This document shows positions 1 through 11,069 of a stretch of DNA of 64,000 bases, in pieces. The notes beneath the pieces were generated by a model. That model saw nothing but the letters and a program-made list of their open reading frames with translations, had not been told where the DNA came from and made no database searches. Each line of letters begins with the position of its first letter. Positions within the stretch are counted from its first letter, which is position 1. A program made the position numbers and the translations under genes. Location: the NCBI RefSeq assembly GCF_019112545.1, contig NW_025064900.1, forward strand, positions 209,891 to 273,890, given 5' to 3'. Source of the DNA: Guyanagaster necrorhizus (Eukaryota; Basidiomycota; Agaricomycetes; Agaricales; Physalacriaceae).

Positions 1-1551
1 GTAAGTTCAGTTATGGCCGGGGCCCATAACCTGTTGTAAGTAGAGAGCAGAGTAATGTAACAGAGAACTAGAATTAGCCTCTCGAGAGAGAAACGTTCTA
101 CTTAAATACATTTTGTATTACTTCGAGATCTTTCTACGAGATACTAAATAAGTCCGGATCACGATCCAAGTCAGCTGCCACTGACTGGCATCGTATCTTC
201 GAGTACGTTCTCGTACTCGCTCAGGATTGCTATCCCAACAGGGAGATATCTCTCCATGTCCTGGAGCTGTGAGATATTGTCCATGGCACCGAGGGAGGAT
301 CGAGTGAATCGTAGTCACGGTGCGCTCCGACGTTTGTGCATGCATATTTAAAGGTTTCTCTGAGAAAAGCAGGTCATTGAATACGTGCATCTCCGGTCGA
401 ATCTCGTGAGATTCTCAAAATCTCCAAGATGGGATTCCAGTATATGGGCCTATTTTTGCGTTGCAGCAAAGGATATCTGAACCTGGGTAAAGAAGAAACG
501 GAGGTCATCGCTGAATTTGATTGGGTCCGTCGTCAGACAATTGCCGGTAAAATCTAGGAGCGTCAAACATACAGTTATATTGGGGGCGTTGGGCATGGTC
601 TGGTCCCTCAAGAACCATTATCTAAGCCCGGCATCCCTTCGATGGACCGTACCGTGTAATTCTACATACCTACCTAGGTGTAATTTAGGGCAGGATTACC
701 GTAGTTCTCCGATTGTCTGTAGCTGGATCCCGCGACTATCACCAGCGACTCTCCATTCTCTCTCTCGGTCCTAGCGATACGGTTCCAACATATTGCATAC
801 TCCAAAGTTTCAGTGACGGACCAGCATTGGGAATAATTTGTAGCATGGAACTGAGTTTAGCACTAATAAATAGTAATCAATGATGATAAAAATAAAGACA
901 TAGGGACTTTGAGGTACGTTGGGAGGAGAATGACCAGAAGCGGCAACGAACACCAGGCTTGGACCTGGATGATGATAAGGAACTTTCGGAACTTGGGCAA
1001 ATGCCAGCCTCCCCCCAATCAAACTTGCATTTACCAGTGCGTTTTGCAATTTGAATTGATGTAATGTTTGCGATAACATTTACATTTCCAATGATCAACC
1101 ACTATGACGAACATTTCCACTTAGTCTTTCTTTCCTAAACTTCATCCTCATCTGTGGTGCTTAGCTCTTCGCGAAGGACTGATGGCCCACCCGTTGTCCC
1201 GTGGAAGCACGTGCCAGGACGACGTCCCGATTCACGCTTTCCAATTTTCCTGTAGTAAGCTTTTCTTGATTCCGCAATATGCATGTAGTAAATCATATTG
1301 ATGAAATGCCTTTTTCTGACCAGACCCTGTCTTTCCGCGGACGTAGCCGAAAATCGAAAGTACCTTCAAGAGTCAACGTTTCAACGGATAACGGATGTTT
1401 TGGTCGACTCCCGCGACGATGAGTCTGTGCTACAATCTTATCTAATTCCTCCATATATTAGGAAGCTGCCGATGACGTCGACATCGTCATCACGGATCGA
1501 CCTCATCAGCGCGCCACATATAAAGGAGGAGTCGTGTTTGAGATCTCCATC
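1..1551. other. upstream intergenic region, no gene recognised
   Basis: No open reading frame here resembles a known family or joins across plausible introns. The sequence has a normal CpG content, unlike the transposon block further on. The last 450 bases are presumably the promoter of the HAM1-domain gene. They include a CRE-like TGACGTCGA near 1474 and a TATA-like CATATAAAGG at 1517-1526, but the latter is only about 25 bases from the ATG, so its role is doubtful. Confidence 0.5.
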
Positions 1552-4273
1552 ATGTCTTTGCCTCCCACTATCAAGGACATCAGCACGCACCCCAAGAAGG
1601 GTAGTGTCGTCGACCCCGTCGACAAGGTTGCCAGGGATGCCGACGTCGACCGAAAGGTACATTTCCTGCTAGGTGAGACGTTGTATGCACTGATATTGCG
1701 CGTAGATCAAGCTATATGGAACAATTCAGGCTCTGCGGCAATCACGTCTGCCAACGAACAAACAGCTCGATTTATGGATCAACTACGCGTTCGAACATCC
1801 ACCTGTGCAGACCTCTACGCTATCGAAGGACGGCCAGAAGCTCGCCGGCGACATCCAAGAGATTATCAGAACGCTGCGCAGTATGATACACGACAAGGAC
1901 GGCGACGAGCTTATACAAGACTGGATATGGCGGACGAGGGACGTGGACATACCGGATGTCAAAGCAAAGGACATTAGACGCGTTGACAAGGAGAAGGCGA
2001 AAGACGACGCCGATACCGGTACGTGTCCACATGCCTTTCTTCTGAGTCTGAGGTTGACACGGTCTCACAGCTACGCGCCATGTGCGCACGCTTGTCAATT
2101 TGGTTTTGACTAATTCCGAGTTCCGGAAACTGATCAAGGATTTCAGCGTCGTCGGGCGTGATCTAGCCGCTAAGGCCATTGCACCCAGTGCTGAGGAACT
2201 TGAAGGCGTTGACGAGAGTGCTCCTGGGGACCATTTTGTCTCCAACGAGGAGAAGGTGGAAACCCGACTTCCTGGCGTGAACGGTCAGCCAGACATCGTT
2301 GATCCTGAAGAGGTCAAGAGGTCCATCAACGCGAAAGCCAGCACGAGCGCGCAAGAAGGGACAAAGGTCTCGGGTATTATAGGAAAAGTAAAGGTTCGGG
2401 TTGCCCCGCTCTATTGCGTCGTCATATACTTACGACACGTCTAGAACGGTTTCTCGGACGCGATTCCTCAACAATACAAGGACCGTCTGACCGAAAAGTT
2501 GTCTAGCGGAAAGAAGTTCCTGAGCGAGGATTATTTCCCGAAGGAAAGGAGGGAACAGTGGATCTGGAGGGCAAAGAAGGTAGTTTCGCGTTGGACATCA
2601 TTTCGCTTGCTTACTGGCGTAGGTGGTAGTCGAATGTCAAAGTCACAGCGATTATCAAGAATCCTTGCGCTGGCTGCTGGACTACGTTGAAGAATACGCA
2701 AGCCATGAACGAGACGCCGTAACCGATGCCACGAAGGAGGCTGGAGGAGCCATGAAAAATGTAATTACGTCCGTTTCTCTTTCTTCCCCGATCCTTATTG
2801 TTGTTTCAGAGGCAACTTCAATCATCACTGACCGAACTGCGCACGATCTTGGAGCGCTTTGCCAACGGCCTGTCGCTGGATCTCATCATTGACCCTTTCC
2901 ATGCGCTCTCCGACGATGCTCACCGCGACCCTGAACTACGTGCGTGGTTCAGAGAGGGTGCTGAGTGGTTACGGAGCGTGCTTCTCAAGCCTGGATATAT
3001 CCTCGAACCTCAGTCTGTGACTGATGGCCGCAAGTGGACCGACTCTGGCAAAGTGTTCTATGGATCGGATGGCAAGTACACGGAGCACTTTGATAGGCTA
3101 TTCAACGGTGCCGGTACTTGGCTGAATGGGATTGGAGACGATCCTATTAATCGGAAATTCGCTGGTGGATGGACCCAATTCATGAAGGACCTTCTCTTTG
3201 CCGAGGACGGTGGGTTGACATTTAAGGGCGATCTTTGGGGCGACATTCGTAGAACGGTCATACCGATGCTGGTCGAGAAGGTCTGAACCTTGCTATCTCC
3301 CCATGATCTTTCTGAATGACCCTTTTCAGCTTGGCTATGTCCCCATTCCGAGAATCGAGTACACGGACGATGCTGTTGACCTTATCATCGAGAATCTCAC
3401 CCTCAGCGGTCGCAATCTGTTCCCTACAATTGCTTCAATCGAGGCCCACAACTACATGTCGTTCTCTCCGTACAGTGCCATTCAAGAAGGTACAGAGGAG
3501 AGCCGGTCAGTGCTCATTGTCATATTTGATCTTTTCGCTCAACTTATTCACAGGCATGAGATCAAACTGACGCTTGCTCAGATTCAGGCAGACCTACGTG
3601 ACGTAGCTATCTATTTCAACAAAAAGGCTGGGATTCCCAAGGCGAAAGATTCTGGAGTTGCCGATATTGTGTTAGGCGGACAGGGGCTGACAGTGAGTTT
3701 CATCAACATGTTGTCGCTACGACTTGTAACATTTCCTTATAGGCTACTGTTCACCTCGTGTCGTCACCAAAATCCGACGCGACATCGGCATTCACCATCA
3801 AAAGGGTCAAGGTCAAAGTGGATTCGCTGAAGTTCTCCGTGCGAGACTCCAAACACGACTTTTTCTACAAGGCAGTCAAGCCCTTCGTCATGGGCGTGGT
3901 GAAGAAGCAGATTCAGAAGGTGGTCGGGGACGCTATACGGACGGGTCTCGAGTACGTCGATGGAGTGCTGGTCAATGTCAGGCAGGAGCAGGAAGAGGGT
4001 AAAAAAGGAAAAGTGGATGCTATACAAGAGGTATGTCACATCTTCTTAGCTGTGCGTGAAAATGACGGCTCCCAGGTTTTCCGGAAGAGGATGCAGGAGA
4101 CGAAGTCGACGTCAAGTAGGTCGACGTCGCATTTCAAGATTGTGGCGAATCAACGGGATTCTATGTTAGCGTCGGAGGGTAGTCCGGAGGGATGGGTACG
4201 CAGGACGGCTGAGCGTGAAAATATGGTTGTTTCGGGTGAAGGATGGCGAAGCGATGCGTTTGACATTGATTAA
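1552..4273 (+). CDS. HAM1-like N- and C-terminal domain protein (BPI/SMP-type lipid-binding family)
   Basis: Ten exons keep one frame through GT-AG introns: 1552-1656, 1706-2018, 2071-2387, 2445-2579, 2623-2760, 2810-3280, 3330-3505, 3554-3692, 3743-4030 and 4076-4273. The product has 759 residues. It follows the conserved fungal HAM1-like order: an N-terminal helical domain with the WRTRDV and NSEFRKLI blocks, a middle with DPFHALSDD and GYVPIPRIEYTDD, and a C-terminal domain with FSVRDSKHDFFY and a WRSDAFDID tail. The family is widespread in Agaricomycetes and is thought to be an intracellular lipid-binding or membrane-contact protein; the exact role is unknown. The ATG at 1552 is the first in frame, and the MSLPP start suits the family. 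Intron 6 has an unusual donor (GTCTGA). No signal peptide or clear membrane span is seen. The gene looks intact. Confidence 0.92.
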
Positions 4274-5550
4274 CTTCGTCTTCGTATATCGCAGGTGAGG
4301 GTTATGTTTCTTGTGAGTATATGTTCTCTTATCTTTCATATTGGTTGCTCATTCTTCGTCTTAGTGTACACTTTCTAGTAGGCGAATTATTAATTTTATG
4401 TCTCGACTAGGTCAATAATACGGACATCTTCAATTAGTGGGACGGAGGAAAACCAATATCTGAGAGTAAGACGTGGAATATTCGGGTTGGGCTTGATTTG
4501 ATCCTCGACGATGACCTCGATGACAGATTCAATGGACTTCTATACGCCAGTACACGCCTCTTCATGGCTCTCTGTATATACGCGGGAGTGCATAGGTAAC
4601 TCGGATGCCTTGTGGCAGCAAAATATTCTGGAGCAATTGTTAGTTTCGAACCTACAACCTCTTGGTACAATTTAGCACAGAAGCCGAACTCGCTGCGACT
4701 AGGGTATGTAGCCGTTACATTGTCTATATTTAACCTACTTATAGTACCACAGGCATCAAGACCGACTTTCCTTTATGAAATTCCCTCAACACCTACCTCC
4801 ATCTTCAAGGCGCTTTCTCATAATAGGCGTTCTGGAGAAATCACTAGATGGTACCGCTTACTCTTCCATGTCGTCCATTATATAACTGAAGCTTAGCTTC
4901 CTTTCTTTAAGGCCGTAGCATAGCGGGAGCCACGGAAGTCGGAGACGTTTATGCCGGGCTCATGACTCGGATATGCAGTTCACTGTTTATTTTGCAGGTT
5001 ATTTGAACGCCGAGGATAACCCATGCACTGACACAAAGATATAATACCCGATGGCACAACAGCAGGGGGTACCCGGTTTCTAGTTGTAATAATTTCTTGC
5101 TAACGACTCAGCGTTGCCACGTTGTGAACCTTCAGTATTGCACCGCCATCGGATTGGATGCTGTGCAACCAATTCTAGTTCCATGTGTTGTTCTTGACTG
5201 ACTCTGCAACGTTCTGTCAAGGCTAACTTTATATGTCAGCCCGACAAAAGCTTTCTATCAAATATATCTTTTGTCGAGTTCGAACTTGAAAGGCTCCTAT
5301 CTTCGAGCGAGTAGGAGTGGAGTGCTGGACTCCAAATCCAAGCCAGCCTTCAAACATACTTATGACAAAACAGCTTCTCGTATACGTACAGGTTTCAAGG
5401 GTTACTTGGGATCAATTTCAATATTGAGGAACTACCACAATATTGATCATTCTCTCTCGCGACCATCGACTATTCTGTTTCATCCTATCAATGATAAACG
5501 ACGATGTCCGGCCGGCCCCATCAACCACCTCGAAACTTTGGCCTCCTCCA
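4274..5550. other. intergenic region, no gene recognised
   Basis: Open frames of up to 94 codons occur (for example 4612-4896 plus) but have no recognisable domain, no family resemblance and no convincing splice partners. A short T-arm-like stretch near 4645-4665 lacks the rest of a tRNA. The final 250 bases probably hold the promoter of the secreted protein gene that starts at 5551. Confidence 0.5.
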
Positions 5551-6688
5551 ATGCTACCCGTTAATGCACTCCTACTTTCCTTTGTGCTGGTTGGCTTCGC
5601 GAACGGCGAACTGTACCAACGCGCCCTGAACCTCACGGCTCAAGAATCCAGTCTCAAATTTGACATACCCAACCTCATCCGCCCTCAGAGCAACACCACG
5701 TCGCTCTCTTCTGTACCTTCTCCATGCATGAAGCACACAGGCAGTGGAAAGGAATGCACGGCTTCCATGGATGCAGTCAACGTCACCTTTGCTGATTGTG
5801 GCTCGCCATATACTATATGCCGGTGCAGCAGTGCCACGTTGGGCGATGCAACCGATGCGCTGACTCGTGTTCCTGTCGGTATTCGAAGATATATTGGGAC
5901 AGTAATGGTCATGCCGGGAAGCAGCGCTCATGCGTATACGTACACGAACAACGTGGAGATACACTTCTTCGGAGTGTGTAGTCAGCGAACATGGATACAC
6001 GAAGTGCGGGATTTCTTGTCTTCGTTTGCGAGAAGTGTGCTAATCTGTGGGATGAGCAGTCTACACACGCGGCCTCCGGAGCGCTGAGGATCAATGCAGC
6101 CACCGGGAACGGATCGTGGGAGGAAGCAGTATCCAAGGATACTTGTGTCCCTGATACCTATGCGAAGACTGATCTGTCAGAGGTCAGCTTCTGATTTGTC
6201 CCATCTCTACTTATAAGTGACTGTTTGTACAGGATCTTACGCAGATGAGCGTGCTAAAGGTGTATTCACTGCTTAACAACAACACGCTTCCTCCGGGATT
6301 CACCATCGACTGCTTGTCGAATCAATGGGCCTTTTCGGATGGGCTTCCTCTCTACAATCCGGAAACGCTGCTCGGAAGTTCGTGCTCGTTTGAGCCAGAT
6401 AACGCCGAAGCCAGGTAAGCTTGGAGTTGCTGACAGGCTACAGACTTTAATTACTCGGGTTTTAGCCATAACATTGCCCCTGCTACAACGTCTGTAGTCT
6501 CCACCTCATCGATGACCACAGGAGCATTGAAGTCCCCTTCAGGGTTGACGTCAATAGCATCTAGTCCAGCTTCCATCACCCCGTCGAGCAACGCTTCAAG
6601 GACTTTTCACGATACCCCAGGCATGTACGCTGCACCCGCATTTCCCTTGTTCATATTTCTTTTCAAGCGAATTCTGATTGACAGTTAA
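5551..6688 (+). CDS. secreted HExxH-motif protein (fungal conidiation-specific/metalloprotease-like family)
   Basis: Exons are 5551-6003, 6060-6182, 6233-6414 and 6466-6688, giving about 326 residues. The ATG at 5551 starts a clear signal peptide (MLPVNALLLSFVLVGFANG). An upstream in-frame ATG at 5491 would bury it. N-glycosylation sequons follow (NLT, NTT, NVT). Exon 1 ends in WIHE and exon 2 begins STHAASG, so splicing creates HESTH (residues 150-154), an HExxH zinc site. After it come SWEEAV and DTCVPDTYAKTDLSE, typical of a secreted fungal family with a degenerate metalloprotease fold. Known relatives are poorly characterised. The C-terminus is Ser/Thr-rich. The 3' end is ambiguous: read-through gives a hydrophobic tail ending at 6688, while a possible 60-base in-frame intron at 6625-6684 would give a short tail using the same stop. 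Proteolytic activity is inference. Confidence 0.75.
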
Positions 6689-6816
6689 TCATCTTCGGAG
6701 GTAACAGAGAGTTTCGCTTTTCCTCATCTCGATTACATTTTGCCGCTTCAAAAAGCTTTTCGGTTTACGCATATTTTGGCCACAACATGTACATAATTGA
6801 CGGTTGAAAGTAGTGC

Positions 6817-7994
6817 TTAGACGACCAATCGTCGATGAACGGTGTCCATTGTGAGCTTAACGCCATTGTTCTCCAGCACACCCAATAATGCACTCCACCG
6901 CTGTTCGATGCCAGGCTCATTCTGAAACTTCCAATTATTCCTCAATGCCCATACCACGACATTCACGATTTTTAACTTTGGTTGCCTCGACAGTGCCAAC
7001 GCCAATGCCAACGCCTCCAACCCACTAGTCTTGCTTGTGACAAAGTCGAAGGGAATTGTGAGGTTCAATACTTCCAAGTTGGGGTTTGCTAATTGGAAGA
7101 GGTTGGCGAGGGACATGGTTCCCCGTTCCATTGTAAGGAGCGACAAATCTAATTTTCTGACGATAGGAAGCTTGAGAGGTTCTGATGAAGGCGATTAAAA
7201 TGTTATTGTATGAGGAAGCGGTAAGAATATGCACCTTTGTTCGATTCCAGGTCAAGGGCAGTGACAACGGCAATGACTAATTGAGGGCTAAGGCAGGAAA
7301 GTTTGTTGAGGAGGTGAATTTCTGCATTTCTGGTCTTTGCCTCTTTCAAATGAGAAAAGTCGACCGGAGACTCGTCTCGGAGAAGGAATTCTAGTAGCGC
7401 ATCTGAGGCGACACTAAGAGACTCTAGTTGAATCCTCTTGTCAGTGAAGTTCCAGTGCATTGCGCTGTCATCTGAGTCAGACAAGAGCTTGACTGTACAC
7501 TTTCCAATTGTCAGATCTTTGACCATAGTGGACAGACTGCCCAGAAATTTGGCAAAGACTGCTAAACACAGAAAGGAAACATCCTCAAGCATGAGGATTC
7601 TGAGCTCCCGGAGTCCAGATAAAAGTGGTACATATAGCTGTGGTTCAGATGTGGACTGCATCTTAACCACCATTGCCAGTGTGTACCATGCCAACAGCAT
7701 GTGTGAATCTATATTGGAGTTGATCTGAGTGAAAGTAAGGCTTTGAATAGAGGGAATGGGATGTCTACAGCTCATCACAGTCAGAAAGTGATGTGGCAGG
7801 ATTGGAGTGTGGATGGAGTAGTGGAACAATAGAGACTGGTGGATCTCTGGAAAGCAGATTGGGTGAAATATAGACAAGACAAGGCTGAGTTTTTTGAAGT
7901 CATCAATTCAGAGATATGAGAGAATTTTGATTAGGAGCTCCATGGGGAGCTCCCCAATGCAGGAGTGTTTCTTGGGATGAAAGGCAGAGAACAT
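6817..7994 (-). pseudogene. F-box/LRR-like gene (type 1) with nonsense codon inside the F-box
   Basis: Exon 1 runs 7994-7235 and exon 2 7181-6817, with a phase-1 intron placed exactly as in the intact paralogue at 49197-50404. The frame would encode 374 residues. The F-box begins ELPMELLIKILSYL and is followed by an in-frame TGA at 7910-7908, where the paralogue has Arg. A CGA-to-TGA change explains it. The rest of the frame is open: a TMVKDLTIG block, then an LRR-like region with LALALSRQPKLKIV that matches LALALSRRPKLKRV in the paralogue. F-box proteins normally recruit substrates to SCF ubiquitin ligases. Without the F-box this product could not bind Skp1, unless translation restarts downstream. 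It lies at the edge of the CpG-poor block. Confidence 0.75.
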
Positions 7995-8239
7995 TGGGTA
8001 TTCTCTAAGGGAGGGGTTGAAAATTCATGAGACCAGGTGTTAGTTGTGGCTTTGTATATATATGGTGTGCAGGGTCACCACTGTGGCTGTTGTTAATTAG
8101 GCTTCATTGCAATTAGGCTTGGTGGACCCTGAAAGACCAATCAAAGACACAGATCCAAGATCCCACTAGCAAGCTTAGTTTGCTGGGGTTGGACTTGTGA
8201 CCAGAATAACTGATCACTGGACCATTCAAGTTCATCTCA

Positions 8240-8800
8240 TCAGTATAACACATGATGATGGTGCCAATGCCAATGTCTCAAACTCATAGTCTCAGTGGTG
8301 ACAAAATTGAGATCCAGCTCTTCCAAGTTGGGATTTTCTAATTAGAAGAGATTGGAGAGAGGTGTGGTTCTCTGTACAAATGCAAGGAGGGACAGATCTA
8401 ATTTTCTGATGGTAAGAAGCTTGAAAGGTGCTGTTGAAGGTGATTAAAATGTTATTGTATGAGGAAGCATTAGGAATGTGCAACATTGTTTGATTTCAAG
8501 CCAGGAGTAGTGATACCTGCAATGACTAATTGAGGATTGAGACAGGAAAGTTTGTTGAGGAGGTGAATTTCTATATTTCAGGCCTTTGCCTCTTTCAAAT
8601 GAGAAAAGTTGAGCAGAGACTCATTTTAGAGAAGAAAACCTAGTCTTGCATCCAACATGACACTAAGAGACTCTGGTTGAATGAAGTTCCAGTATATCAC
8701 ACTGTCATCTGAGTTGGACAAGAGATTGACTGCACACTGTTCAATTGTCAGGTCTTTGACCATGGTGGACAGACTGCCCAAAAATTAGATAAAGATTGCT
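8240..8800 (-). pseudogene. decayed tandem copy of the F-box type 1 gene
   Basis: This stretch aligns with 6990-7590 in the same order and orientation, including the intron. Shared blocks include ATTAAAATGTTATTGTATGA, ACTAATTGAGG and TTTGTTGAGGAGGTGAATTT. Most differences are C/T or G/A, CpG sites are gone, and the frame is broken. It is a tandem duplicate that decayed further than the copy at 6817-7994. The spacer (about 7995-8240) and the following 8800-9570 contain no recognisable gene. Confidence 0.65.
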
Positions 8801-9574
8801 AAGCACTGAAAGGCAACAAATAGTGGAAAGGAGTATTTATGTTTATGCACTTTTGAGATATTGTTTGCTGAGCATCTGTGAGTCAAATCTAGGAATGCAG
8901 CTCTGACAAGTTTGTAGCCTGCAAGCTGCATTTATATGCCAATAGCTGCCACCTAAGATGGGCTTCCTTAGGTAATACTTTGTGATGCATTGATGAACCA
9001 GAAATTGTTTGTCTAGCAGACTCCCTGTGGGCAGAAAACACAAAACCTATTCAGTAAGTGAAACCAAGGCACAGAATCTGAAGGCTGGTCAAGCAAGTCT
9101 AGTCATGCATCTCTGTATGATGACTAATCTCCAAAGGGATGTAGCAAGAAGTAGCTACATGAATATGAGACTCTGAATTGTTTACAGTGACTCACAGTAT
9201 GTATGCAAACTTTCCTATAATGGAAATGTCACATAAGGATCTGGGTAATGGATGGTGCAACCTATATGTGGTCTCAGTGGGATCTAAAGAAATGGCTAGT
9301 GTTTTCCAGTTCCTTTTCAAAGTCTTTTGTTAGGTCTAGACAGTGTGAGGATGACACATAAGGACAACAGATCTCTTTCATATTTTTTTTTTGAGAATGA
9401 AGTAAGACAAGGTAATATTTCACAAATTTATAAGTTCAGTATTGTCATATGCAAGCTTTGTAGAGTTGTCAGGATGGTATGGCACTCTCAGTCAAAGGGT
9501 ATTGACCTATAGGTGGTCTGTGTAGCTGGTTCTATTAGAGGGGTGTCACACTGGTGTACAGTTTTAGTATGAGT
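8801..9574. other. CpG-poor sequence without recognisable gene
   Basis: This is the left flank of the Gypsy-1 insertion. It is nearly free of CpG, rich in TG and CA, and has only short random frames. The same original locus continues after 34697 on the other side of the insertion. It may be an older transposon remnant, but nothing identifies it. Confidence 0.4.
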
Positions 9575-9579
9575 GTTGA

Positions 9580-10032
9580 TATTATAATTTTTCTATTTCT
9601 TTCTTCAATTAACCCCTATTTATACTTAGTCAGAGCATCTACATCAGCACTTAGGACTGTGAGACTGGCTTAGTCATCACAACAAGCCAAGTCTGTCATT
9701 GTCTTTTGATGTGATGATAATGCTTAATGATACACAACAGCCCTATTGTAGATAGTAGTGATGTTTAAGGACAACAAACACAATGACTTAGACAGACATA
9801 ATAAGTAGTAGTATATTTATTCTGATAGACTTGTAGTATATAAGTAGGACAGCTCTTGCTGATACAACCTCAGCTTCAAGCTAAAGTTTATTCATCTACC
9901 ATTCTATCTTGAGCCTAACTTATAATAGCCTTGAGACACAAAGCCATATAAATGCATATAGTGAACTCAGATGTGACTGTACAAAAATGATACAGCATCT
10001 GTTTATCATGTGTTCAGGTCATATGTCACTTA
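9580..10032 (+). repeat. Gypsy-1 5' LTR, main part
   Basis: This is 453 bases beginning TATTATAATTTTTC, a mutated form of the family start TGTTATGATTTTTC. It is nearly identical in order and content to the 3' LTR at 34231-34692. It stops abruptly at 10032 where the Copia element enters; the last nine bases of the LTR lie at 16786-16794. Confidence 0.9.
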
Positions 10033-10204
10033 TGTTGGAGGATATCCATATGTTTCATCTTATTTTACTTTTTGATCACTCACTCTATTTGCCTTATATA
10101 TACTTACATCTCCTGTCATTTCCTGATCACCTATATAGTCCAGCCATTCCTATCTGTATGCCTCAGTCACTTCACCCACATTGTGCCTGACTGAGGTATG
10201 TATA
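10033..10204 (+). repeat. Copia 5' LTR, truncated by assembly gap
   Basis: These 172 bases match 16539-16710 of the 3' LTR with few changes, up to GGTATGTATA. The remaining 70 or so bases are expected inside the N run. Confidence 0.9.
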
Positions 10205-11069
10205 NNNNNNNNNNNNNNNNNNNNNNNNNNNNNNNNNNNNNNNNNNNNNNNNNNNNNNNNNNNNNNNNNNNNNNNNNNNNNNNNNNNNNNNNNNNNNNNN
10301 NNNNNNNNNNNNNNNNNNNNNNNNNNNNNNNNNNNNNNNNNNNNNNNNNNNNNNNNNNNNNNNNNNNNNNNNNNNNNNNNNNNNNNNNNNNNNNNNNNNN
10401 NNNNNNNNNNNNNNNNNNNNNNNNNNNNNNNNNNNNNNNNNNNNNNNNNNNNNNNNNNNNNNNNNNNNNNNNNNNNNNNNNNNNNNNNNNNNNNNNNNNN
10501 NNNNNNNNNNNNNNNNNNNNNNNNNNNNNNNNNNNNNNNNNNNNNNNNNNNNNNNNNNNNNNNNNNNNNNNNNNNNNNNNNNNNNNNNNNNNNNNNNNNN
10601 NNNNNNNNNNNNNNNNNNNNNNNNNNNNNNNNNNNNNNNNNNNNNNNNNNNNNNNNNNNNNNNNNNNNNNNNNNNNNNNNNNNNNNNNNNNNNNNNNNNN
10701 NNNNNNNNNNNNNNNNNNNNNNNNNNNNNNNNNNNNNNNNNNNNNNNNNNNNNNNNNNNNNNNNNNNNNNNNNNNNNNNNNNNNNNNNNNNNNNNNNNNN
10801 NNNNNNNNNNNNNNNNNNNNNNNNNNNNNNNNNNNNNNNNNNNNNNNNNNNNNNNNNNNNNNNNNNNNNNNNNNNNNNNNNNNNNNNNNNNNNNNNNNNN
10901 NNNNNNNNNNNNNNNNNNNNNNNNNNNNNNNNNNNNNNNNNNNNNNNNNNNNNNNNNNNNNNNNNNNNNNNNNNNNNNNNNNNNNNNNNNNNNNNNNNNN
11001 NNNNNNNNNNNNNNNNNNNNNNNNNNNNNNNNNNNNNNNNNNNNNNNNNNNNNNNNNNNNNNNNNNNNN
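10205..11069. other. assembly gap (865 N)
   Basis: This is a run of N. It hides the end of the Copia 5' LTR and the outer boundary of the inverted module whose known part starts at 11070. Open frames that cross it are artefacts. Confidence 1.

Noticed and set aside
4596..4690. Possible tRNA around a TTCGAACC motif
   Set aside because: Only the T-arm-like stretch is recognisable; no anticodon arm, D arm or acceptor pairing could be drawn on either strand.
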